This document shows, one piece after another, positions 11,501-22,379 of a stretch of 64,000 nucleotides of DNA. The notes beneath the pieces are model-generated. The model ran no database searches and was not told the DNA's origin. It worked only from the letters and a program-made list of their open reading frames with translations. The DNA is from Stomorhina lunata. Taxonomy: Eukaryota > Arthropoda > Insecta > Diptera > Rhiniidae. The stretch lies in contig OW121743.1 of the NCBI GenBank assembly GCA_933228675.1, positions 56,406,998 to 56,470,997 of the forward strand, in the 5' to 3' direction. Positions within the stretch are counted from its first letter, which is position 1; each line of letters opens with the position of its first letter. Position numbers and translations under genes: made by a program.

Positions 11501-12798
11501 CCCAGCAAAACTTTGGTAATGGCAAGTACTCTGATAACTGGTTACCTTGTAACGACTACAACATACCATCCGAATAAATAATAAGTTATTACAGAAGTAC
11601 TTATTTGTAATTAAGATGGTAATTTAAACTGAATGGCCCCGGTTCAAATCCCACCAAGGGCAACAATTTTTTTTAGTTTTTTTTTATTAAAAGAGTATTT
11701 TTGAATGATTTTTGAATTTTAAGAACTTAAATATTATCTTCTGTAAAAAAATTTGTAAAACTAACTCACGTTAATGAAAAAATACCATCATGAGTCAATT
11801 TTGATTATGTAGGGGATGTTTAATACCAAACACGATTCTAATTGGTCTTAACTTGATAAGCCCAACTTATCTGGGTCATCCTTCATCTCAACTGTGGACA
11901 CACACCTCCTCATGGTATCACCTGGGGAGCTAGTTTAACACCCATTAATATTGTGAGTTAACATGTTCCGAGAGTTGTCCCATAAGATCGATAGAAATGG
12001 GTTAGGATTACGGGCTAGTAACCCTCTCTTGAAAAAAAATACAATGAAGAGGATAAAATTAGAATTGAAATGTCCCACTACCTAATGTTAGAGGAGGATG
12101 TCCGAAACTTCGATAGAAAGACCAAGTAGAGGAATATTTTTCAAAGCTTGGCCTATAAAATTTTAGAATATTCGCACAAGATCGAAATCCATGGAATTCT
12201 AAAATATGCTCGGACTTTGACCTTAACAGGTTGTAACATTTAAGTAAGTAAGAGTCAATCTTATGTAAAAACTTATACAAAAAAGAAGATTTAAATTGTT
12301 TAAGTTTTAAAATAATTTTAAAAAAGTTTTAAAATAATTACAAAAAATCGTATAAAAATATTTTTCCAAAAATTACAACAAAGCAAAAAAAAGCAGGGAA
12401 AACAAAGTTATTTTCACATGATTTTGGATCTAAAAATAAAAATTGTTTATATTAATTATAAGCTGCTAAGTTTTGAACATATGAAGTAACTCAGTGGAAG
12501 AGTCTCTGCCTAGCAGTCGGAGGGTCTGGGTTCGAGCCCCCATGGGATCATAAAAAAATTTTGTATTTCGTTTAAAAATATATGTTTTTAATAAAACAAC
12601 AACAAAAAAGTTGTTGCTGTTGTTGTTGTTGCTTTCAAATTGCTTACCCAAGTCATTACTTTTCTGCAATTGGTAAGTACTTGCCTCCAATGACATCCCC
12701 ATGTTAATGTAATGACTTAAACAGCGAATGAGTAAGTAGTTCGTGTTCAATAGTTTAACTGTTTAACTCATTATTTGGTAATGAAAAGTTTTACTGGG
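11501..12798 (+). mobile_element. uninterrupted 1298-bp TIR transposon
   Basis: Reference form of the element. It starts CCCAGCAAAACTTTGG, ends TTTTACTGGG and is flanked by TA on both sides. The left half has a box-B-like GGTTCAAATCCC followed by a T-run; the right half has the 73-nt tRNA-like segment and a CAACAACAAC/GTTGTTGTTG hairpin. No transposase is encoded, so it would depend on a source elsewhere. Confidence 0.75.
12480..12552 (+). other. tRNA-like segment in TIR element (copy 2)
   Basis: Same segment as at 6045-6117, but box A has a G-to-A change (TAACTCAGTGG). This argues against selection on it as a functional tRNA. Confidence 0.4.
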
Positions 12799-13171
12799 TA
12801 ATCAAGAACTTTTACTAGTTGGATTATACGTACATTTGATCTATCGAACTTATTTAAACCTAACCTTTGGGTCCATGACTTTTCTAAATGATGATGCCAC
12901 CGAAAAGCTTTTCGTTTTCCGACTCTTAATTTAAAAGACACTGTATACAATACTAGTATAACCAAATATTGCTAGGAATTACATTTGGTATGACCAAAAG
13001 AAAATTAATATACATATCAAGCATTTGTGTGGGGCTCAACTAAGTCAGTAATCATAACGATATAATTATCAATAAATTCTTACGATATTGAACTTTACTT
13101 TTGGAACACCATTGGTGAAGGGTATCCAAGATTCGGCAAAGCCGAATATACCACTCTTACTTGTTCAATAT

Positions 13172-13489
13172 TGTGAACCGCCGTGGTATAGCAGGTTAGT
13201 CATCCGCCTAGCATACCAGAGGCCCAAGTTCGATCCCTGGCCAGACTCACTTGAAAAAATAAATTTTCAAAAAAGCGGCGGTTCACCTCATAACTCAGCT
13301 AGCCACTGGTTATTGAGTATTAGGCTATGTAAAACTTCTCTAACTAATGCATTTGCCGTTCGGAGCAGGCGTTAAAACGTAGGTCCCTTTCAATGAGTCA
13401 TAAAATAGAATCGGATGCAGCTCATTGTCTGAGAGAAGTACCCCTTGTTCCAATTGGAATGTTGTCGGGGAATTATATATATTATATAT
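13172..13489 (+). mobile_element. tRNA-derived SINE with target-site duplication
   Basis: This insertion is present in copy 2 and absent from copy 1 at the orthologous site (about 6731). The left part has pol III box A TGGTATAGCAGG and box B AGTTCGATCC at tRNA-like spacing. A tRNA-unrelated body follows, and the 3' end is a TATATATATTATATATA simple repeat. The insertion is bracketed by a direct repeat ACTTGTTCAATA (13159-13170 and 13490-13501), a target-primed insertion signature. A 95-codon ORF across it is not considered coding. The partner LINE is unknown. Confidence 0.85.
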
Positions 13490-13880
13490 ACTTGTTCAAT
13501 ATAAAAAAATATGTGGGCGGTAGGCGTGCCCTTCGACCGACTTTGTTATAATTTTGAATACGATCATGTTGAATTCATATGAAGTTATATACCAAATTTC
13601 ATTCATCAAAGACAACTGCTTCGATTTTTGTCCATTGGTTGTAAGGAATGGTAGCACTGTGCGACGGTGTGTTAATGCTAACCACCGATAGAGGATGCTG
13701 TAGTAAGTAATATTTTTAACAAAACTTAATAATTGTAGAAAGTAATGTTTGCCGAGACTCAGGTAAAATATGAAATGTTCGGCATGTGATGGAAATCGAT
13801 CATTTTTAAACCGTTCCATTTCTGATATATTTTTAAGATAATTTTCGGTTATTTCCCCCAAAAAAATGAAAGTTTGGACT

Positions 13881-15404
13881 CTAATCCTTTTGACCAATAT
13901 CTTATCATTAATTTGGTTTGATATTTTTCCGTAGAAATAGGAAAAAATATCTCAAAAATATATCTGAAATCGATCGATTTCCATCACATATCGGATTTTT
14001 TTAAATATTCTATTATTAAATATGAATCACTGTGCCCCAAAAGTACTTGTTTTTCCACTATTGTTGAATATAACATGAGAAAAAATCTGTAACATATGTT
14101 ACGATATCTTTTCTTTTCATTTTTTTTTCGCTTAGACTCTTAAGAAACTGATTTTAGCCACTAATTCAGCATTTCTTAACCAATACTTAGCCAATACGAA
14201 TAGAAAAAGAATTGCTTAGAAAAAAATGTAGCAAATACTTGGTACAAATTTCTATTGGCCATATTGAAATCTGAACAAAAAGTAAAATAAAATACTTGAG
14301 TACGTAGTTGTACACTTAAGTGGAAACCATAAGTTTCCTATTTTTCTTTCCAGTACAAGTATTTGTCCCCTCAGTTGAGATTCTTGTATTCCCGTTTTCG
14401 CTTCTTCATCATCGTATCGTATCATATTGTTAACATATTTTTGTATTGAAGTCACGTATTGAAGATATGCGACATTTGAACTATAGTTTTTAGTTTTGAA
14501 GTTATCTGGTGCTTTCTTTTTTTATTATTTTATTTGGTACTTCTTACTAGCATGTCTTTTGGTTATTTTTCTGAAATGTCTTTCTTTAGGACTTAGAAAA
14601 CAGCAAAACGAAAGTTAAGTTAAAAACTAGAAAAATTATATATATAAGTTCTATTTTGCTAAAGTCATCAAAATATGGTGCAGTTAAATTAAACTGGAGA
14701 AAAGCTTGAAAAAAGCAACTCAAAACATTTGGCCAAAATGTCATTAAACTTTTTTCTTGAAGAATAGTTTTTTTTTGTATTTAAGTAAATGGAAACTCAC
14801 CGAAAAATTATGTATTTATTACTATTTCAGTTATTTGTAATTTAATATCATTGTCACCGGCTTTCGAGCAACAGCATCATCCTCGTCACTCTTATGAAAT
14901 TATATATACAATATATTTCATGGAAAATAGAAAATAGACAATCTATTATATTAGAAACACAAAGACTGACACAGTTTAATATGAGTGTGTGTTAATATAA
15001 ATTTATTTGTATGTATATAAAATACATACATCTCGTCACCTAAAATACAAAATAGCCTAAGTGACAAAAATTATAAAAAAAAAAACTTTTTTTTTTAACC
15101 ATTCACTTAATTCATTTGATATAAACAACAATAAGACAAGAAATTCTTTTAGTGTTTTACCACTTACTCCCTTTTGCTTTTTAGATGTCCATATTTGAAT
15201 GTATGCAAATGAAATAAGAAGATTTTTAGCATAGACATAGATGAGGTTTATACAAATTTGTTAGAAAGTGTTGAAAGCTTAAAATAAATATTTAGAAATT
15301 TCTTCCATCTATTATTATCTGAATGAAGTAAGAGAAATTTAATTTTACAGGATAATATAAACAATACTCAATATTAACATCTAGGAATTAAAGGTCGGAA
15401 TAAA
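13881..15404. other. anonymous AT-rich sequence
   Basis: No ORF, RNA gene or element termini recognised. A segment near 13960-13990 (GATCGATTTCCATCACAT) is an inverted match to the end of the 190-bp module near 13780-13800. A small ORF at 14252-14455 on the minus strand has no recognisable motif. Confidence 0.5.
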
Positions 15405-17875
15405 TTTTTATAGGAAAAAGTTCAAAATGAAAGTTTTTCAATAGAAAAAAGTTTAAAATTAAATTTTTTCTATAGAAAAAAGTTCAAAATTAAATTTTTC
15501 TATAGAAAAAGTTAAAAATGAAATTTTTTCTATAGAAAAAAGTTCAAAATGAATTTTTTTCTAAAGAAAAAAGCTCAAAATTAAATTTTTTCTAGAGAAA
15601 AAAGTATAAATTTTTTCTATAGAAAAAAGATCAAAAATAAATTTTTTCTATAGAAAAAAGTTCAAAATGAAATTTTTTCCATTAAAAAAAGTTGAAAATG
15701 AAATTTTTTCTATAGAAAAAAGTTCAAAATGAAATTTTTTTTATAGAAAAAAGTTGAAAATGAAATTTTTTTTATAGAAAATGTTCAAAATGAAATTTTT
15801 TCTATAGAAAAAAGTTCAAAATGAAATTTTTTCTATAGAAAAAAGTTCAAAATTAAATTTTTTCTATAGAAAAAAGTTCAAAATGAAATTTTTTCTATAG
15901 AAAAAAGTTCAAAATTAAATTTTTTCTATATAAAAATTTTCAAATTGAAATTTTTTCTATAGAAAAAAGTTCAAAATGAAATTGTTTCTAAAGAAAAAAG
16001 TTCAAAATGAAATTTCTTCTATAGAAAATACTTCATCATGAAATTTCTTCTATAGAAAAAACTTCATTATGAAATTTCTTCTATAGAAAAAACTTCATTA
16101 TGAAATTTTTTCTATAGAAAAAACTTCATTATGAAATTTTTTTCTATGGAAAAAACTTCATTATGAAATTTTTTTCGATAGAAAAAACTTCATTATGAAA
16201 TTTTTTCTATAGAAAAAACTTCATTATGAAATTTTTTTTCTATAGAAAAAATTTCATTATGAAATTTTTTCTATAGAAAAAACTTCATTATGAAATTTTT
16301 TCTATAGAAAAAACTTCATTATGAAATTTTTTCTATAGAAAAAACTTCATTATGAAATTTTTTCTATAGAAAAAACTTCATTATGAAATTTTTTCTATAG
16401 AAAAAACTTCATTATGGAATTTTTTTTTATAGAAAAAACTTCATTATGAAATTTTTTCTATAGAAAAAACTTCATTATGAAATTTTTTCGATAGAAAAAA
16501 CTTCATTATGAAATTTTTTCGATAGAAAAAACTTCATTATGAAATTTTTTCGATAGAAAAAACTTCATTATGAAATTTTTTCTATAGAAAAAACTTCATT
16601 ATGAAATTTTTTCTATAGAAAAAACTTCATTATGAAACTTTTTCTATAGAAAAAACATCATTATGAAATGTTTTCTATAGAAAAAACTTCATTATGAAAT
16701 GTTTTCTATAGAAAAAACTTCATTATGAAATTTTTTCTATCGAAAAATCTTCAGAATGAAATTTTTTCTATCGAAAAATCTACATTATGAAATTTTTTCT
16801 AAAGAAAAAACTTCATTATGAAATGTTTTCTATAGAAAAAACTTCATTATGAAATGATTTCTATAGAAAAAACTTCATTATGAAATTTTTACTATAGAAA
16901 AAACTTCATTATGAAATTTTTTCCATAGAAAAAACTTCATTATGAAATTTTTTCTATAGAAAAAACTTCATTATAAAATTTTTTCTATAGAAAAAATTTC
17001 ATTATGAAATTTTTTCTATAGAAAAAACTTCATTATGAAATTTTTTCTATAGAAAAAACTTCATTATGAAATTTTTTCTATAGAAAAAACTTCATTATGA
17101 AATTTTTTCTATAGAAAAAACTTCATTATGAAATTTTTTCTATAGAAAAAACTTCATTATGAAATTTTTTATATAGAAAAAACTTCATTATGAAATTTTT
17201 TCTATAGAAAAAACTTCATTATGAAATTTTTTCTATAGAAAAAACTTCATTATGAAATTTTTTCTATAGAAAAAACTTCATTATGAAATTTTTTCTATAG
17301 AAAAAATTTCATTATGAAATTTTTTCTATAGAAAAAATTTCATTATGAAATTTTTTCTATAGAAAAAACTTCATTATGAAATTTTTTCTATAGAAAAAAC
17401 TTCATTATGAAATTTTTTCTATAGAAAAAACTTCATTATGAAATTGTTTCTATAGAAAAAACTTTATTATGAAATTTTTTCTATAGAAAAAACTTCATTA
17501 TGAAATGATTTCTATAGAAAAAACTTCATTATGAAATTTTTACTATAGAAAAAACTTCATTATGAAATTTTTTCTATAGAAAAAACTTCATTATGAAATT
17601 TTTTCTATAGAAAAAACTTCATTATGAAATTTTTTCTATAGAAAAAACTTCATTATGAAATTTTTTCTATAGAAAAAACTTCATTATGAAATTTTTTCTA
17701 TAGAAAAAACTTCATTATGAAATTTTTTCTATAGAAAAAACTTCATTATGAAATTTTTTCTATAGAAAAAACTTCATTATGAAATTTTTTCTATAGAAAA
17801 AACTTCATTATGAAATTTTTTCTATAGAAAAAACTTCATTATGAAATTTTTCCTATACAAAAAACTGAATATGGA
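15405..17875. repeat. 31-bp satellite array, family 1
   Basis: Roughly 80 tandem units of 31 bp. Each has the palindromic core TTTTCTATAGAAAA. The left part (to about 16020) has the spacer AAGTTCAAAATGAAA; the rest has ACTTCATTATGAAA. Units in the middle and right are nearly identical, whereas the left edge is diverged, as expected when unequal exchange homogenises the interior of an array. Confidence 0.95.
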
Positions 17876-18754
17876 ATTTTTCATAAATGAAGAAGCTAGT
17901 TTGTATTCCCAGAAAATCAGTCACAGGTGCTTTCTATCCGTAAAATCATTATGTTGTACTGCTACACATTTTCCCACTTTTCGAAGCTACTGACATCTAC
18001 TCCTATATACTCCGAAACAAGTATATCCTTTGCTTTCCTTTTGCTCACTCACTTAAAATTTATTTTATTTATATATTTAGAATATAAACTAAATTATAGT
18101 TAAATTTATTGAGTTTTCGTGTTAACCATGCATAATTGAGTTTTACGAATTTTAAACAAGAAGAATGTCAACAATTAAAACGATTTATTGGTTACTCTAC
18201 TAAAGTCAAGTAGAAATTGTATAAAACTGGCTAAAGTGTGACTCTTGCTATAGTTCTAGTTACGAACATATTGTGGGCATTTGGTATATCCTGCAAATAT
18301 ATTTGCAGGATATGAATATAACAAACACAAGGATATGAAGGTATATTCAGTTATGTATATATTTAGAATACATTTACATACTCAGGGTCTTATAGAATTT
18401 AGCCTGACTCTAGTGCAAACATTTTATGGACTTATATATTCAGCCATTGTTGATGTTCAGCTCATGTGTGTTTTTTGTGTCGTTTTCAAGCAAAAACAAA
18501 GATATTTGTTGATTTTTATGGAAAATGAAAATGCAATGCATACAATTAGTACAAAATAATAAACAAACAGACACCTACTCAAGAACACACATACAAACAC
18601 AATCTTGCACTAAAACTTGAGATATATGAACAGAACAAAATAAATTATTTCTAAAGGGAGGGGCTAAGAATTTTAGAATAGGAGAAATAGTTGCGTATGA
18701 TTAATATTAAACATAAATGTTACTTATACGCAGTCATATCAATGATACGCTTGA
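17876..18754. other. anonymous AT-rich sequence with a perfect palindrome
   Basis: No gene signal. Contains a perfect 28-bp palindrome at 18286-18313 (half-site ATATCCTGCAAATA). A 92-codon ORF at 18281-18559 starts at the palindrome but shows no family motif and is probably chance. Confidence 0.5.
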
Positions 18755-21185
18755 AAATATTTTCTATAGAAAAAATTTCATAATGAAATATTTTTTAAAG
18801 AAAAAATTTAACAATGAAATATTCTCTATATAAACAATTTTATAATTTTTCTATAGAAAAAATTTCATAATGAAATATTTTCTATAGAAAAAATTTCATA
18901 ATGAAATATTTTCTATAGAATAAATTTCATGATGAAATATTTTCTATAGAAAAAATTTCATGATGAAATATTTTCTATAGAAAAAATTTCATGATGAAAT
19001 ATTTTCTATAGAAAAAATTTCATGATGAAATATTTTCTATAGAAAAAATTTCATGATGAAATATTTTCTATAGAAAAAATTTCATGATGAAATATTTTCT
19101 ATAGAAAAAATTTCATGATAAAATTTTTTATAAGAAAAAAAATTTCTTAATGAAATATTTTCTATAGAAACAATTTTATAATGAAATATTTTCTATAGAA
19201 AAAATTTCATAGTGAAATATTTTCTATAGAAAAAATTTCATAGTGAAATATTTTCTATAGAAATAATTTCATGATGAAATTTAAAAAAAAAGAATTTCGT
19301 AATGAAATATTTGCTATAGAAAAAATTTCGTAATGAAATATTTTCTATAGAAAAAATTTCATAACGAAATATTTTCTATAGAAAAAATTTCATAATGAAA
19401 TATTTTCTATAGAAAAAATTTCATAATGAAATATTTTCTACAGACAAAATTTCATAAAGAAATAATTTCTATGGAAAAAATTTCATAATGAAATATTTTC
19501 TATAGAAAAAAATTCATAATGAATTATTCTCTATAGAAAAAATTTCATAATGAAATATTTTCTATAGAAAAAATTTCATAATGAAATATTTTCTATAGAA
19601 AAAATTTTATAATGAAATATTTTCTACAGAAAAAATTTTATAATGAAATATTTTTAATAGAAAAAATTACATAACGAAATATTTTTTATATAAAAAATTT
19701 CATAATGAAATATTTTCTATAGAAAAAATTTCATAATAAAATATTTTCTATAGAAAAAATTTCATAATGAAATATTTTCTATAGAAAAAAATTCATAATG
19801 AAATATTTTCTAAAGAAAAAATTTCATAATGATATTTTTTCTATAGAAAAAATTTTACAATGAAAATTTTTGTATAGAAAAAATTTTACAATGAAAATTT
19901 TTGTATAGAAAAAATTTCGCAATGAAAATTTTTCTATAGAAAAAATTTCATAATGAAAATTTTTCTATAGAAAAAATTTCATGATGAAAATTTTTCTATA
20001 GAAAAAATTTCATAATGAAAATTTTCTATAGAAAAAATTTCATAATGAAAGTTTTTCTATCGAAAAAATTTCATAAAGAATATTTTTGTATAGACAAATT
20101 TTCATAATTAAATTTTTTCTAAAGAAAAATTTTCCTAATGAAATTTGTTGTAAAGAAAAATTTTCATAATGAATTTTTTCCAAAAAAAAAATTCATAATG
20201 AAATTTTTTCTAAAGAAAAATTTCCATAATGAATTTTTTCCTAAAAAAAAATTCATAATGAAATTTTTTCTAAAGAGAAATTTCCATAATGATATTTTTT
20301 CTAAAGAAAAATTTCCATAATGAATTTTTTTCTAAAGAAAAATTTTCATAATGAAATATTTTTTAAAGAAAAATTTTCATAATGAAATTTTTTCTATAGA
20401 AAAAATTTTACAATGAATTTTTTTCTATAGAAAAAATTTTACAATGAAAATTTTTCTATAGAAATAATTTCATAAGGAAATTTTTTCTATAGAAAAAATT
20501 TCACAATGAAAATTTTTCTATAGAAAAATTTTCACAATGAAAATTTTTCTATAGAAAAAAATTTCATAATGAAAATTTTTTATAAAAAAAATTTTTCTAT
20601 AGAAAAATTTTCATTTTGAAATTTTTTCTATAGAAAAATTTTCATTGTGAATTTTTTTATATAGAAAAATTTTCATTGTGAAATTTTTTCTATAGAAAAA
20701 TTTTCATTGTAAATTTTTTTCTATAGAAAAATTTTCATTGTGAATTTTTTTCTATAGAAAAATTTTCATTGTGAATTTTTTTCTATAGCAAAATTTTCAT
20801 TGTGAAATTTTTTCTATAGAAAAATTTTCATTGTGAAATTTTTTCTATAGAAAAATTTTCATTATGAAATTTTTTCTATAGAAAAATTTTCATTATGAAA
20901 TTTTTTCTATAGAAAAATTTTCATTATGAAATTTTTTCTATAGAAAAATTTTCATTATGAAATTTTTTCTATAGAAAAATTTTCATTATGAAATTTTTTC
21001 TATAGAAAAATTTTCATTATGAAATTTTTTCTATAGAAAAATTTTCATTATGAAATTTTTTCTATAGAAAAATTTTCATTATGAAATTTTTTCTATTGAA
21101 AAATTTTCATTATGAAAGTTTTGTATCGAGAAAAATTTTATATTGAAAATTTTTCATTAGAAAAATTTCTTTTTGAAAATTTTTT
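18755..21185. repeat. 31-bp satellite array, family 2 with graded variants
   Basis: About 78 units of 31 bp. The left part has two dyads per unit: TTTTCTATAGAAAA and TTTCATAATGAAA. Variants shift along the array: TTTCATGATGAAA near 18950-19120, units reading TAAAGAAAAATTTTC near 20100-20400, and a homogeneous TTTTCATTATGAAA block at 20850-21110. The 60-codon ORF at 20138-20320 is an artefact of the repeat. Confidence 0.95.
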
Positions 21186-22379
21186 CATTGCGCCTCTGCT
21201 TTTTGATATTTTTATTTAATATTAAAAAAATTGCCTTGAAATTGCCACTAGTTGCTTTTTCTAGGAATATAATTCCTTTTGGTCCTTTTAGGAAAACTAA
21301 TTCGAAAAAAAAAAACTAAAACAAAAAGAACAAAACCCTAAACATTTTAAGCCCATTTTCTCCAGAGTAGGCAGAAATACCAAGAAGGTAGTACAAAAAA
21401 ATAGTAAAACCATAAATACAAACGTATGTAAACTTAAAGCTAAAAATAATGGGCACGTAATATGTAAAATATTGTGTTGGGTCTGGAAAGACCAAAGCCA
21501 ACAAATTGCAAATGCTTTCACTTGAAAAACAACTGAAATTTTTTTAAAGAAAAAGCTTTAGGAATTCATTGCTCCTCCTTACGAACCCAAAAGTAAATAT
21601 TAGAAAATCCTATAAATTTTGAGTTTGCATATTTTACAGAATTTAAATAAAATTCAAATAAAATTGCAGCAAATCATGTTATCTTTAACTGTTTTTTAAA
21701 ACAACAAAACTTATGACTTGGCCAAGACAAGAGGAGGGCGTAGAAAAATAGTTTAATACCAACTTTTTTCCATTTTGCTTTTGTCTTAACAAAAATTATG
21801 AGTTTAAATTATGTCTTCTTGCTATGAAGGTATTACCTAACAACTATGAAGGTATTAAAAGTCATATACATATAAATTTTTTATTTACTTTATTGTTCAT
21901 TTGTTTTATTTTTTATAACTATTTTTTAATATTTTTTCCTTATTTTACTCTTAACTTTTCTATTTGTTTTTATAACGGAAGTTAAGTAAAAACTAAAAGG
22001 TAATTTCATAAACTATTTAGAACTGAACATGCAATTCTGTTGCACAGAACTTCTAAGATATTGTGTAATATGTAAAAAGAAATGTAAGGAAAATTGTGAA
22101 AATTGCATAGAAATATTAAAGGAATTTTATATGCACTCAGATAAGTAAATACCTGGAACGGATGTTGCAACATTTCTTGATTTTAATTTAAGATTTTTTT
22201 TTAAATGAATTTAAAAAGTTTGAAATTGACTTAAAATCAACTCATGTTTTCTTTTCGCGACTCAGTTTTTAATTATTTGATCGAATCAAGGACCAAATGG
22301 ACGCAGTCGATAAGACATTTCAAAAATATTTGGTGTAGTATACTTTTGGGATAATATAAATAAATGGATTAAAGATAAT
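21186..22379. other. anonymous AT-rich sequence
   Basis: No coding, RNA or mobile-element signal found on either strand. The minus-strand frames of 62-74 codons at 21297-21521 are Phe/Leu-rich chance ORFs. Confidence 0.5.

Larger units (their letters stand above)
9873..13161 (+). mobile_element. composite mini-me-type element (copy 2)
   Basis: Counterpart of 2205-6732, with 5' terminus TATACCCTTCACCAATAGG and 3' hairpin ATTCGGC-AAA-GCCGAAT at 13131-13147. It retains a segment near 10194-10267 that copy 1 lacks and has lost about 33 bp near 10810. The SINE sits directly after its 3' end. Confidence 0.55.
7664..13880 (+). repeat. segmental tandem duplication, copy 2
   Basis: Second copy of the unit at 3-7137. 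It differs by the uninterrupted TIR element (11501-12798), an extra SINE with target duplication (13172-13489), about 75 bp present here near 10194-10267 but missing from copy 1, and small deletions. The homology breaks off at about 13880 inside the block that continues to 7582 in copy 1. Confidence 0.95.
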
